From assembly GCF_000495795.1 (NCBI RefSeq), contig NZ_AWGD01000020.1, forward strand, positions 62,001 to 126,000: a stretch of 64,000 nucleotides of DNA. Direction: 5' to 3'. Positions 1-8,275 of the stretch are shown piece by piece. This stretch comes from Asticcacaulis sp. AC460 (GTDB lineage Bacteria > Pseudomonadota > Alphaproteobacteria > Caulobacterales > Caulobacteraceae). A program made the position numbers and the translations under genes. Below the pieces are notes generated by a model that was not told the DNA's origin, did not search any database, and saw only the letters and a program-made list of their open reading frames with translations. Positions within the stretch are counted from its first letter, which is position 1. Each line of letters opens with the position of its first letter.

Positions 1-54
1 CCGCCTGACCTGAGGTGGATCAAGACCGGGACGGCCCGGCAGCTCTTTAGGGAG
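1..54 (+). promoter_or_regulatory. Possible guanidine riboswitch, truncated by window edge
   Basis: Upstream of a SugE/Gdx exporter there is a perfect 5-bp hairpin with an ACGG tetraloop (26-30 pairing 35-39), followed by a GGGAG ribosome-binding site at 50-54. Guanidine-II riboswitches are built from hairpins with ACGR loops placed just before the ribosome-binding site. The stretch GGATCAAGACCGGGA (17-31) also resembles the conserved 3' end of guanidine-I RNAs. Only one such hairpin lies inside the window, so the class cannot be decided and the hairpin could be chance. Confidence 0.33.
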
Positions 55-60
55 ACTGCC

Positions 61-381
61 ATGGCGTGGTTTGTTCTGGTTATTGCCGGTATTTTCGAAG
101 TCATCTGGGCCTATGCGATGAAGCAGTCGCACGGCTTTACGCGGCTGTGGCCCAGCGTTGTCACCATTGTCGGCATGCTGATCAGCTTCGGCCTGTTGTC
201 GTGGTCGATGAAGTCGCTGCCGCTGGGCACGGCCTATATGGTGTGGACGGGCATCGGCGCGATCGGCGCCTTTATCGTCGGTGTTGTTGTGCTGGGCGAA
301 TCCGCCAATCCGATGCGCATCGGTGCGGCCGTGATGATCGTTGGCGGCCTGGTGCTGATGAAGCTGTCCAGCCCGGCCTGA
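61..381 (+). CDS. gdx: SMR-family guanidinium exporter (SugE/Gdx type)
   Basis: A 106-residue protein with four predicted membrane helices, the standard size of small multidrug resistance transporters. Glu13 in the first helix is the conserved proton/substrate-coupling acid, and the following Trp16 and Lys21 fit the Gdx/SugE branch rather than the EmrE branch. Family members work as antiparallel dimers in the inner membrane and exchange guanidinium for protons. The start is ATG at 61 with GGGAG seven bases upstream. The possible guanidine riboswitch tail in front supports guanidinium as substrate. A quaternary-ammonium exporter role is the alternative. Confidence 0.88.
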   Translation: MAWFVLVIAGIFEVIWAYAMKQSHGFTRLWPSVVTIVGMLISFGLLSWSMKSLPLGTAYMVWTGIGAIGAFIVGVVVLGESANPMRIGAAVMIVGGLVLMKLSSPA

Positions 382-447
382 GCGAGGATTGCGGCTTGCC
401 GTCATGTTCGTAATGGGGCAGGCTTGGGCAGATTTCGGGGAAGCGCG

Positions 448-795
448 ATGGCGATCGACGGAAAATGTTTCTGGCTCTCGCCGGCAGATGAGGATCCCGA
501 CTGGCAACCGGACGACAAGGAAAGCCTGATTCTGTATGTCGAGAACGGCCCAATGATTTTGGCCGCCGCAACATTGGAGCCGCCGTGTACATTGTGCGGT
601 GCGCGCCTTGGGTCCGTTTCGTGGCAATATGACGGTGTATGGCTATGGCCGGGTGACACCGGCCACTATGTCCGCCTTCACGGATTTCGCTTGCCGGATG
701 CCTTTGTCGACGACGTCCGTGCGCGAAACTATCAGTGCGTCGCCGTCGATGAGATCGATTACGAAAAGCTGCCCTGGCCGTCAGACCCGGCTTAA
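448..795 (+). CDS. Hypothetical protein with a CxxC motif
   Basis: A 115-residue soluble protein that I do not recognise. It is acidic and rich in Trp, and has a single CTLC motif near the middle that could bind a metal or form a disulfide. No signal peptide or membrane segment is visible. The ATG at 448 is chosen because GGGGAAG lies just upstream; an earlier TTG in frame lacks this. Its stop overlaps the convergent stop of the symporter gene by four bases. Codon use matches the neighbours, so it is probably a real resident gene. Confidence 0.6.
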   Translation: MAIDGKCFWLSPADEDPDWQPDDKESLILYVENGPMILAAATLEPPCTLCGARLGSVSWQYDGVWLWPGDTGHYVRLHGFRLPDAFVDDVRARNYQCVAVDEIDYEKLPWPSDPA

Positions 796-2255
796 TCCGC
801 CCGGTCCGCGGGCTTGCCGGCGCCGCATAGCAGCAGGTTGACGAGCAAACTGACGGCAATGCCGATGCCGGCTTCGTTGAACGCCGGGCTGTATCCCATC
901 AGCGTCCAGGCATAGGCGGCCGCCAGGCCGGATATCATCGCAGCCAGCAACGAAATCCCGCTATGGCGCCAGCGGAAGATCTTGATCATCACCGGCCCGG
1001 CAAGGGCGGCGCCGATCTTCGACACGGCGTCGACGGCGATGCTGAACACGCTGCCCGGCAGGATGAACGACATGGCGATGGTGCCCAGGCCGATGACCAG
1101 TGTAAAGGCCGTGGTGATGGCCAGGGACGACCGGTTCTGGCCCAGGACATGGCCCAGCAGGTCGCGCCGCAGGGCCTGGCTGATCGCCACCAGCAGGCCG
1201 TTCGAGGTCGAGGCGATGGTGGCGAAGACGTCGGCGAAGATGATGCCCGTGGCGATCGGCCCCATATAGCTCTGGAAGAACAAACTCAGCCCCGTTTCCG
1301 GGTCGGCGATATCGGGCATGACGCCGCGCAGCAGGATGCCGAAGGTGGTCATGGCCAGCCAGGTGCCTTGCAGGAAGCCGATATAGATCCACTTGGCCGC
1401 CCGGGTTTCCTCCGGACTGGCGCCGGCCATGTAGCGCGTCACGATCTGGGGCTGGCCCAGGCCGAACCCGATGGCCGCCCCGGCATAGCCGGCGACGAAC
1501 CCGGCCGCGGCCAAGAGCGAACCGTGCGGCGAAATCCTCCAGAACTCCGGCCCTACCGATTCCAGATTGGCCGAAAACGCCGCATGGTCGCTGAGCGCGA
1601 ACCACGCCACCGCGCCCAGGGCGACGACGGTGCCGAAAATACGTATCACCGCCTGGACCGTATCGGTATAGACGCTGCCGCGAAACCCGCCCAGGCTGGA
1701 ATAGAGGACGATGGTGCCGCCGAACAAAAGCAGTGCGCTGACCTCGGACAGGTCGAACACCCCCGACAGGAACTTCTTGCCCGCCAACCATTGCGCCGAG
1801 GTGTACATCGACAAGAACACCACCAGCAGCAGGGCCGAGGCGAGGGCGATCAGCTTGGCGGTCCGGCCGCTGAGGCCGTGGGTCAGCAGTTCCGACAGGG
1901 TGGTGGCCGAAGCCTGGCGGGCGGCGGCATTCAAACGGTCGGGAAACAGCCCCCAGTAGATCAGGTCGCCCAGCAGCCAGGCCAACGGAAACAGCAGCCA
2001 CTGCATCCCGCCGGCATAGCCCAGACCGACGGCGCCGGTAACGATGAAGCCGCTGTTGCCGGTGGTGGCGGCGCTTAAACCCACCAGCCAGCGGTTCAGG
2101 CCGCGGCCGGCCAGGTCTTCGTCGGCCCAATCCTTGTCTTCAATGTCGTGTGAGGCGGACGGACGCGCCGCCTTGATGCGGGCGAAGGCGGCGGCGGCAA
2201 AGGTCAGAGCGAGGGTCAGCAGGAAGACTGCCCCCGAAAGCCCCAGCTTTTCCAT
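792..2255 (-). CDS. Sodium:solute symporter, PutP-like (SSS family)
   Basis: A 487-residue, strongly hydrophobic protein with about 13 predicted membrane helices, the usual SSS architecture. Family signatures are visible: SSLGGFRGSVYTDTVQ near residues 186-201 and FGLGQPQIVTRYMA near 264-277, the latter matching the PutP (sodium/proline) pattern. It should sit in the inner membrane and import a small organic solute with sodium; the substrate cannot be read from the sequence. The start is ATG at 2255 because AGGAGG lies five bases upstream; an in-frame TTG one codon earlier is too close to that site. It stands alone, with no linked metabolic genes. Confidence 0.85.
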   Translation of the reverse strand: MEKLGLSGAVFLLTLALTFAAAAFARIKAARPSASHDIEDKDWADEDLAGRGLNRWLVGLSAATTGNSGFIVTGAVGLGYAGGMQWLLFPLAWLLGDLIYWGLFPDRLNAAARQASATTLSELLTHGLSGRTAKLIALASALLLVVFLSMYTSAQWLAGKKFLSGVFDLSEVSALLLFGGTIVLYSSLGGFRGSVYTDTVQAVIRIFGTVVALGAVAWFALSDHAAFSANLESVGPEFWRISPHGSLLAAAGFVAGYAGAAIGFGLGQPQIVTRYMAGASPEETRAAKWIYIGFLQGTWLAMTTFGILLRGVMPDIADPETGLSLFFQSYMGPIATGIIFADVFATIASTSNGLLVAISQALRRDLLGHVLGQNRSSLAITTAFTLVIGLGTIAMSFILPGSVFSIAVDAVSKIGAALAGPVMIKIFRWRHSGISLLAAMISGLAAAYAWTLMGYSPAFNEAGIGIAVSLLVNLLLCGAGKPADRAD

Positions 2256-2367
2256 CAACGCCTCCTCGTACCTGTATTTATATGACCTAAGCCCCGGACA
2301 TCCGCCATGGTCTCACTTCGGACGGGCCCGATACGATTCGGAGCGGACCGGCCCGGAAGCGGCGCGA

Positions 2368-3720
2368 TCATTCCAAAGCGGGTGTCGTCCGGCGGAACAG
2401 CAGATGTTTGAACCGCGGATTATCGTTACGCTCATAGGCGCCGACAAAGTCGAAGCCCCGGAAGAACGCCTTGAACTTTTCGAGCCGGTAACGCTTGGAT
2501 TCCAGCAGGGTCAGCATGGTGCCCGAGATGGCGATCTGCAGCTTGGCGGCAATGGTGCCTTCGATAAAATCGTCGAAACGTTCGGGAGGTCCTACGTTGA
2601 CCACCACCTTTTTCCGTCGGTCTTCTTTGACCGGCGAAACGCCCTGGCGGTCCAGTTCGCCGCGAATGGGCCCCAGGGCCAGGTCCTTCATGCCGTCGCC
2701 GCCATATTCCTCTTTGAGCCGGGTCTCGATGTCCCGGGGCGAGATGCCGTCGATGAACTCAGCCGCCAGCAGCAGGTAGTCGCCCTCCTTTGAGCAGGCG
2801 CGGATCGAGGTCAGGAAGTTGTTTTCGTTGATATTGCCGATGGTCCCGCCCAGGCACATGAACACCGTGGCCGAGCCGTCCTGGGGCTGGATCTTCCATT
2901 TCAGCGGATAGAGGTCGGTGAAGTCGGCATGGAAGGGCTGGATCTGGACATTGGCCGGCCGGTCCTTGGTCTGGAAAATCTCCTGGATATGCTTGTAGGT
3001 ATCGAACAGCATGTCATAGCTGGCGTCGATGATGGCGTAGTTGATCAGCCGCTTGCGTTCGTTGCGGGTAATCTTGTCGATCGACGACAGGACGATATCG
3101 TCCTTTTCGGCCGAGCCGGCACCCAGGATTACGACGCTGCCGACCTTGTTATTGCTGATCAGCTCGACCCAGGGATCGCTTTCGACGAAATCGCCCAGAA
3201 GCACCTGGCACATGTTCAGGTTCTTGTAGCCCTTGTCGTTGGCGGCGCGGTGATAGTTGGCGACGCAGTCGCGGCCGATATACATGTTCCTCTGGTCGAC
3301 CAGGCGGTTACGCAGCCAGTCGGAGAAGTTCTCGTCATTGACCGCCAGGTCGACGTGGAAGGTATGGATAAATTCCTGCTGGGCGGGCAGGGGGACAACG
3401 CCCTGGTTCTGGGCCGGCATGGCCGCCCAGACGGAGATATAGGGCTCTTCGACCAGGAAATAGTTGGGCGTGTCGGCGGGCAGGCCGAAGATACGGTTCA
3501 TGCCCTTGAAGAAGAATTCGTGGCCGTCTCCGCGCGGCGGCCCTTTTTTCCAGCGGTTGATCAGGTCGCCGTAGTCGGAATCGAGCTTGCGCTCCATATG
3601 GGCTTCGACCGCCCGGGCCAGCGACGCCGCCGACCGCGTCCCGGTCAGCTTATAGGCGGCCTCGATCTTCTGTTCCCAATCCAGAATGCCTTCATCATCG
3701 TCGTGGAATTTTTTGTACAC
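2368..3720 (-). CDS. EgtD-like SAM-dependent methyltransferase (Methyltransf_33 family)
   Basis: A 450-residue protein starting at GTG with GGGGGAAG upstream. The central part has the SAM-binding loop LGAGSAEKD and the motif CLGGTIGNINE, which correspond to the glycine-rich loop and the LGGTIGN motif of histidine-specific methyltransferases such as EgtD. It is about 130 residues longer than EgtD, with an extra N-terminal region of roughly 150 residues that I do not recognise. The C-terminal substrate-binding segment is divergent and no egtB sulfoxide synthase lies nearby. Ergothioneine synthesis is therefore not supported, and the amino-acid or peptide substrate is unknown. A hairpin terminator lies upstream, so it is transcribed separately from the hydrolase gene. 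Confidence 0.75.
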   Translation of the reverse strand: MYKKFHDDDEGILDWEQKIEAAYKLTGTRSAASLARAVEAHMERKLDSDYGDLINRWKKGPPRGDGHEFFFKGMNRIFGLPADTPNYFLVEEPYISVWAAMPAQNQGVVPLPAQQEFIHTFHVDLAVNDENFSDWLRNRLVDQRNMYIGRDCVANYHRAANDKGYKNLNMCQVLLGDFVESDPWVELISNNKVGSVVILGAGSAEKDDIVLSSIDKITRNERKRLINYAIIDASYDMLFDTYKHIQEIFQTKDRPANVQIQPFHADFTDLYPLKWKIQPQDGSATVFMCLGGTIGNINENNFLTSIRACSKEGDYLLLAAEFIDGISPRDIETRLKEEYGGDGMKDLALGPIRGELDRQGVSPVKEDRRKKVVVNVGPPERFDDFIEGTIAAKLQIAISGTMLTLLESKRYRLEKFKAFFRGFDFVGAYERNDNPRFKHLLFRRTTPALE

Positions 3721-4044
3721 GATCTTCCCCCAGTCTCAACGAGTCACCGGATACAACAGGCCTGCGCCTCCGTCGCGTGTTTTCGTTTCCTGCGTGTCCG
3801 CGACTGTGCGCCCGTAAACGGATCGATTCGGGCCGGATCGTTGCAGAGCTGTTACGTTCCGCAACATTCCCGTTCAGTGTGGGTTCAGCTAGTGTGAGAT
3901 GGCGTTGATAACTGGCGCCGCGGCCGGAGGGGGGAATTCCGGGGCGGTCCGCCTATCGACGGGGGGAGAGGGGGGAAAAAGCTTCAGCCGGGACGCCGGC
4001 TGGAGCTTTTTCATTTAGACCAGCCCGGCGCGGCGCGAAAGGCC
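3721..4044. other. 324-bp intergenic region between two minus-strand genes
   Basis: No convincing protein gene is present. The left part must hold the promoter of the methyltransferase gene. The right part contains G-rich tracts followed by a strong hairpin (3976-4011). On the plus strand that hairpin ends in a T-rich run with no plus-strand gene before it, so a small RNA transcribed from this gap is possible but unproven. Confidence 0.4.
3976..4011. terminator. Strong bidirectional hairpin terminator
   Basis: A near-perfect 16-bp stem (3976-3991 with 3996-4011, one G-T wobble) closes on a GACG loop and has A5/T5 flanks, so it can terminate on either strand. It lies 33 bases after the stop of the minus-strand hydrolase gene and is probably its terminator. 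Confidence 0.85.
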
Positions 4045-5469
4045 CTACATCCTGGGGGCGAACGACGGCGCGGGAACGGTTACGCGATCGGTATGCGGTG
4101 TATCTCCGCGCATGAATTCGCTTATGACCTGGGTGACTTCAGGCGACAGCATGAACAGGTTGTGGCCGGCATTGACCACCGTCACCGTGGTCACCCGTGT
4201 CAGGCCGGAAACCGCGGCCGTCTGCTCGGCCGGATAGGTGCGGCCGTCCAGGGTGCCGGTCAGGACCAGAATGGGCATGTCGCCCTGCGGTGCGGCACGA
4301 AAGCCATCGCCCAGGTCGAGCCCCAGGGCGCCCGCCAACTGCGGCATGGGATAGTTCAGCAGGTCACCCAGCACGGCGGTCTTCGCTTCGGCTTCGACCC
4401 GGGCCAGGCGATCGGCGCCGATGCCCGAGGCGATATCCATGGCCAGCGGCATTAGCCGGAACTCTTCCGGCGCCCCCGGTGTCACGAAACGCCCGAACAG
4501 ACCGGCCACCGGCTCGGTCATGCCGGCATCGACGGCCAGGTACAGCATCAATATCTGCGCCGCGTTCTGCGGATCGGCAATCGAGCCGCTGGCCAGGAAC
4601 TGCATCATTTCGCCCGTCAGCAGCATGGGTTTCGGCCCGTCTTGCGTTGGCACTTGCAACAGGACCGGTTCGGCATCCAGCCGGGTATGGACGCTCCGCA
4701 TCAGCCCCTTGATGTCGGGATAGACGGCCTTGGCCGCCGGCTCCTGGTCGATGGCGGCCTGCAGGCGATCGAAATAAGCGTCGGTCTGCGACGGTAGCTT
4801 CACTGTCTGGTCAAGCCCCTCGACGCTGGCCAAGACCATACGGTCGATGTGCGGCCCCATCTCTTTCGCGGCGGCCAGGGCCAGGTGCGTGCCGTAGGAA
4901 ATGCCCCACAGGGTCACCTTATCGGCGCCGAGATGGGCGCGCAGGGCGTCGATATCGCGCGCGCTTTCGACGGTGGTGTAGCCGGCCGGATCGAACCCGG
5001 CGGCGCGCCAGAAGGCGCCGCACTGTTCGGCCGCCTGGCGCAGCATCCGGTTCCGGTCAGTTGGTGCGACGACGCGGTCCATGGGGATCACCACATCCGA
5101 CACGCATTTCGGCGCCGTCTCCGACAGGCCGGTGCCGCGCTGGTCCAGCGCGATGACATCGCCGAATTCGCGCATGGCCATGAACAGGGGGAAGCGCTCG
5201 CCCTTGGCCGTGTCTATGCCCGACCCACCGGGTCCGCCGGCCAGGTAGACGATCGGCGCACCCGGTTTGGTGCCGGTGGCCGGAAAGCGGACATAGTGGA
5301 TGTCGATATTGCGGCTCTTCGGATCGGCGCGGTTTTCGGGCACGGTAAAAGTGCCGTGAAAGGCCTCGACCTTGTCGCCCGAACGGCTTTCGAACAGTTG
5401 CGCCTCTTCCGCCGCCAGGACGGGCGAGGCGATAAGGACCAGGGCGGCGAGGGGGATTATGATTTTCAT
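4045..5469 (-). CDS. Secreted alpha/beta hydrolase, peptidase S33 (TAP-like)
   Basis: A 474-residue exported protein. The N-terminus starting MKIIIPLAALVLIASPVLA is a clear Sec signal peptide, which fixes the start at 5469 rather than at upstream in-frame codons. The fold signatures are in order: oxyanion-hole loop LAGGPGGSG, nucleophile motif GISYG, an Asp in TGTLDGRTYP and a His in NAGHNLF, giving a Ser-Asp-His triad. This pattern fits tripeptidyl/prolyl aminopeptidase-like enzymes of the S33 family acting in the periplasm or outside. The gene is divergent from a LytTR regulator, with a tandem 10-bp repeat in the shared control region, so the regulator may control it. Confidence 0.83.
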   Translation of the reverse strand: MKIIIPLAALVLIASPVLAAEEAQLFESRSGDKVEAFHGTFTVPENRADPKSRNIDIHYVRFPATGTKPGAPIVYLAGGPGGSGIDTAKGERFPLFMAMREFGDVIALDQRGTGLSETAPKCVSDVVIPMDRVVAPTDRNRMLRQAAEQCGAFWRAAGFDPAGYTTVESARDIDALRAHLGADKVTLWGISYGTHLALAAAKEMGPHIDRMVLASVEGLDQTVKLPSQTDAYFDRLQAAIDQEPAAKAVYPDIKGLMRSVHTRLDAEPVLLQVPTQDGPKPMLLTGEMMQFLASGSIADPQNAAQILMLYLAVDAGMTEPVAGLFGRFVTPGAPEEFRLMPLAMDIASGIGADRLARVEAEAKTAVLGDLLNYPMPQLAGALGLDLGDGFRAAPQGDMPILVLTGTLDGRTYPAEQTAAVSGLTRVTTVTVVNAGHNLFMLSPEVTQVISEFMRGDTPHTDRVTVPAPSFAPRM

Positions 5470-5554
5470 AGGGCACCTGAGTTGAACGATGGTCCCAATC
5501 GAGCCCATCGCGCGCCGGTTTTCACCTCCGTTTCGGCTGGCGGTGGCGGATTTC

Positions 5555-5574
5555 CGGTGACCGGCGGTGACCGG
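5555..5574. promoter_or_regulatory. Tandem 10-bp repeat, candidate LytTR operator
   Basis: The unit CGGTGACCGG occurs twice head to tail (5555-5564 and 5565-5574), and each copy is itself close to palindromic. The period is one helical turn. It lies in the 132-bp divergent gap between the S33 hydrolase and the LytTR regulator, 27 bases before the regulator start. LytTR proteins bind direct repeats, although the usual spacing is longer. Confidence 0.4.
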
Positions 5575-5601
5575 CACCGCCAAATCGGCTAACGGTTGGA
5601 C

Positions 5602-7047
5602 ATGAAGCTGTTCCTCACCGCACTCGTCTTCTTTCTGTTCGGACAATCGGCCGTCGCCGCCATGGCGCCGGTCAAGTCGCTGACCGTTTGTCCGGCGCAG
5701 CGGTTCGACGACCCATCCTGCCGCAATGTCCCGATCGCCGAGCTCGACCCGCAGGGCCGGGATGTCTGGATCCGCGCCACGGTCGATGTTGCGCCGTCGG
5801 AGGAACCCATGGGTCTGTACGTTTTGGCCAAGGCCTCAAGCGAGGCCTGGGTCAATGGTGTTCGTGTCGGCAACAACGGCAAGCCGGGCGCCTCACGGGC
5901 GCTGGAAACGCCGGGTCGCATGGACAGCGTGTTTTATCTCCGTAACGGTCTGTTGCGCCCGGGTAGCAACGAGATCGTCCTGCGAATGTCGTCGTTTCAC
6001 GGTACGGTCCACCTAAGCCAGCCGGTACACTGGATCGCCATCGCGCCTTACAGCGACCCGACCGACATGCTGTTGCGGCTGTACTGGCCGTCCCTGGTGA
6101 CCTTCGGAGTGTTGCTGGCCGGGGCCTTCTTTTTCGCCAGCTCGGCGCTGTCGGCGGTCAATCGCCGCGATCCACTGCTGCTGGCGCTGTTGTCGCTGCT
6201 GGCGGCCGCGCAGCTGTTCGCCGAAACCTATCGCGGCCTGACAGCCTATGCCTATCCGGTCCACGACGGACGCCTGATCGCCATCACCACCCTGTCGGTT
6301 GCGTTCGGGATTACCCTGGCGGGCCTGATTGTCTGGCGGTTTGTCGAACGTCGGCGGCTGATGGTGTTGGGGAGCATAGCCGGCCTGATGCTGGTCCCGC
6401 TGGTCTTGATGCCGGGCTTCGACGGCAAGGCGGCCTTCTCGCTCCTGGCGGCTGCCGTGGCCTGCGCCGCGGTCGCCGGACGGGTCGCGCTGAAAGGCGA
6501 TCGTGCGGGGATGGTCGCCTGTGGGGTACTGGGCGTGTTCGCCGGCTCCGTCCTGGTGTTCCAGGACATCTTCCTCAACACGGTCTTCTTCTACGAAGTC
6601 GCAGCCGTTCTGCTGGTCCTGTTTGCCATTCGCGCCTTCGGGTTCGAGCGCGAACGGCGTGAGCATGAAAAGGAACGGTTGCGCGCTCACGACCTGGAAG
6701 CGGCCCTGGCGCGCGGCACCCAGCCGGTAACCTTGCGCATCAATGCCGCTGGCCGGGTCGATATCGTCAAGGCGTCGGACATCATCCTGTGCAAGGGGGC
6801 GGACGACTATGTCGAGCTGCAGTTGGTGGACGGCCGGACGATTCTGCATAACGGCGGCCTGACGGAACTGGAGAGCGAACTGCCGGCCAGCTTCCTGCGC
6901 GTGCACAGGTCGTTTATCGTCAACACGGCCTTTGTCGAGAAGTTGACCCGCGACGCGACCGGCACCGGCGTTCTGACCCTGTCAACCGGCGCCCAGGCCC
7001 CGGTCAGTCGCCGCATCATGCCGAAAGTGAGGAGCGCGTTAAGCTGA
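5602..7047 (+). CDS. Membrane-bound LytTR-family transcriptional regulator
   Basis: A 481-residue protein. Residues 1-19 form a signal peptide or first helix, residues 20-150 form a periplasmic region of jelly-roll-like composition, and about seven membrane helices follow (roughly 155-335). A charged coiled coil rich in Glu/Arg leads to a C-terminal LytTR DNA-binding domain (about 375-481), with the typical CKGADDYVEL and FLRVHRSFIVN segments. The layout resembles 7TMR-DISM sensors fused directly to LytTR, so it probably senses an outside ligand and binds DNA from the membrane. ATG at 5602 is chosen over an upstream TTG. It is divergent from the S33 hydrolase and is followed by tRNA-Leu. Confidence 0.82.
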   Translation: MKLFLTALVFFLFGQSAVAAMAPVKSLTVCPAQRFDDPSCRNVPIAELDPQGRDVWIRATVDVAPSEEPMGLYVLAKASSEAWVNGVRVGNNGKPGASRALETPGRMDSVFYLRNGLLRPGSNEIVLRMSSFHGTVHLSQPVHWIAIAPYSDPTDMLLRLYWPSLVTFGVLLAGAFFFASSALSAVNRRDPLLLALLSLLAAAQLFAETYRGLTAYAYPVHDGRLIAITTLSVAFGITLAGLIVWRFVERRRLMVLGSIAGLMLVPLVLMPGFDGKAAFSLLAAAVACAAVAGRVALKGDRAGMVACGVLGVFAGSVLVFQDIFLNTVFFYEVAAVLLVLFAIRAFGFERERREHEKERLRAHDLEAALARGTQPVTLRINAAGRVDIVKASDIILCKGADDYVELQLVDGRTILHNGGLTELESELPASFLRVHRSFIVNTAFVEKLTRDATGTGVLTLSTGAQAPVSRRIMPKVRSALS

Positions 7048-7119
7048 CATATGCTTGAGATTAATCGCGGCTGCGCGCTTGACCTTGCTCGCGGTTTCCG
7101 CCAAGAACGCCGCGGACCT

Positions 7120-7204
7120 GCGGATGTGGCGGAACTGGTAGACGCACTGGGTTTAGGTTCCAGCGCTGCAAGGCGTGGAGGTTCGAGTCCTCTCATCCGC
7201 ACCA
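7120..7204 (+). tRNA. tRNA-Leu (anticodon UAG)
   Basis: A complete type II tRNA: the acceptor stem GCGGATG pairs with CATCCGC, the D-arm contains GGTAGACGC, the anticodon loop is TTTAGGT with anticodon TAG, there is a long variable arm, and the TTCGAGT T-loop precedes an encoded ACCA end. It reads CUN leucine codons. Confidence 0.96.
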
Positions 7205-7270
7205 TTCCCCACCATGACCATGACAGAAACGCCCCTTGCGCTTTCGCATCGGTCTGCCACATAGCAGGGC

Positions 7271-7711
7271 ATGACCGACACGAACCCTACCCAAACCTAC
7301 CGTCCCTGGCTGTCCATCGCCGTGCTGGGCGGATGTCTGGCCCTGATCACCGTCCGCATGGTGATGATGGGCGCGTCCCCGCAGGTGATGGGCAGCCTGC
7401 CTTTGATGATACCGCTGGTTGGGCTGTTCGGCTGGTACATGACCAACCGGTTCAAGCTGTCGGCCGACGGCTTTGACAATCGCTATCTGTGGAAGCGGCA
7501 GGTCTATCAACGCAGCGCCATCACGCACATCGAGGACGTGCGCAGTTTCCGCGGCCGAACTTCGGTGGTGTTGATGGTGACTGAGCCCGATGGCCGGACC
7601 CGCCCTATCTATGTGTCGCCGCCGGGGCAGGGCGGCCGGGCTTTCCTCACCTGGCTGCGCGGCTTGCCGGGCTCCGAGAACCTGCCGCCGGTACCTGCTG
7701 CCGGGAATTGA
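7271..7711 (+). CDS. Small membrane protein with PH-like domain
   Basis: A 146-residue protein with two hydrophobic segments near the N-terminus (about residues 13-31 and 42-58), followed by a beta-rich cytoplasmic part. The arrangement of two helices and then a strand-rich tail, with the phrase FKLSADGFDNRYLWKR, resembles bacterial PH-domain (bPH/YdbT-like) proteins. The function is unknown. ATG at 7271 follows the tRNA-Leu closely. The downstream gene begins 44 bases after its stop and could be co-transcribed. Confidence 0.6.
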   Translation: MTDTNPTQTYRPWLSIAVLGGCLALITVRMVMMGASPQVMGSLPLMIPLVGLFGWYMTNRFKLSADGFDNRYLWKRQVYQRSAITHIEDVRSFRGRTSVVLMVTEPDGRTRPIYVSPPGQGGRAFLTWLRGLPGSENLPPVPAAGN

Positions 7712-7755
7712 CGCAGGCACACCGGCTTATGACGAAAACCGAGGGAGATTTCGAC

Positions 7756-8211
7756 ATGACCACCTATCGTCTGGAAACCGCGCCGGTGCGCAAACTGGCC
7801 GGCCTCAGCGGTCACTACGACATGACCACAAATTCGCAGATCCCGGCGCTGTGGCAGAAATTCAATCGCTTCGACCTGCCCGAACGGCCGGAACCCGAGG
7901 TCTATTACGGCGTCTGCTATAACAACAGCGACGACGGTTTCCACTATCTCTGCGGCGTGGAGATCGCCGGCGATGCCGGGCTCGCGGCCGAATTCACCGT
8001 CCTGGACGTAGAGGCGCAGACCTACGCCGTCTTCACCCACAGCGGACATATCTCCGGAATCGGCGCGACCTGGGGCACGATCTGGCACCATCACGTGCCG
8101 CAATCGGGCCTTAAGGTCGTGAAAGCGCCGTTCTACGAGCGCTATGGTCCGGAATTCGACCCCGAAAGCGGAAACGGCGAAGTGACCATATGGGTTCCCG
8201 TTGCCGCCTAA
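7756..8211 (+). CDS. GyrI-like small-molecule-binding protein
   Basis: A 151-residue soluble protein resembling the effector-binding domain of Rob/AraC-type regulators and GyrI: an N-terminal strand with LETAPVRKLAGLSGHY, a central YYGVCYNN segment and a C-terminal EVTIWVPV strand. No DNA-binding part is attached, so it is a free-standing binding domain. ATG at 7756 is selected because GAGGGAGA lies eight bases upstream; two earlier in-frame starts lack a site. Possible roles are ligand sequestration or gyrase-inhibitor-like action; neither is shown. Confidence 0.7.
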   Translation: MTTYRLETAPVRKLAGLSGHYDMTTNSQIPALWQKFNRFDLPERPEPEVYYGVCYNNSDDGFHYLCGVEIAGDAGLAAEFTVLDVEAQTYAVFTHSGHISGIGATWGTIWHHHVPQSGLKVVKAPFYERYGPEFDPESGNGEVTIWVPVAA

Positions 8212-8275
8212 CCGTTTTGTAACTGGCGCAACCTCTTGCCCGTGATACCGTCGTTCGTGGAGAAGGAGCGTTATC

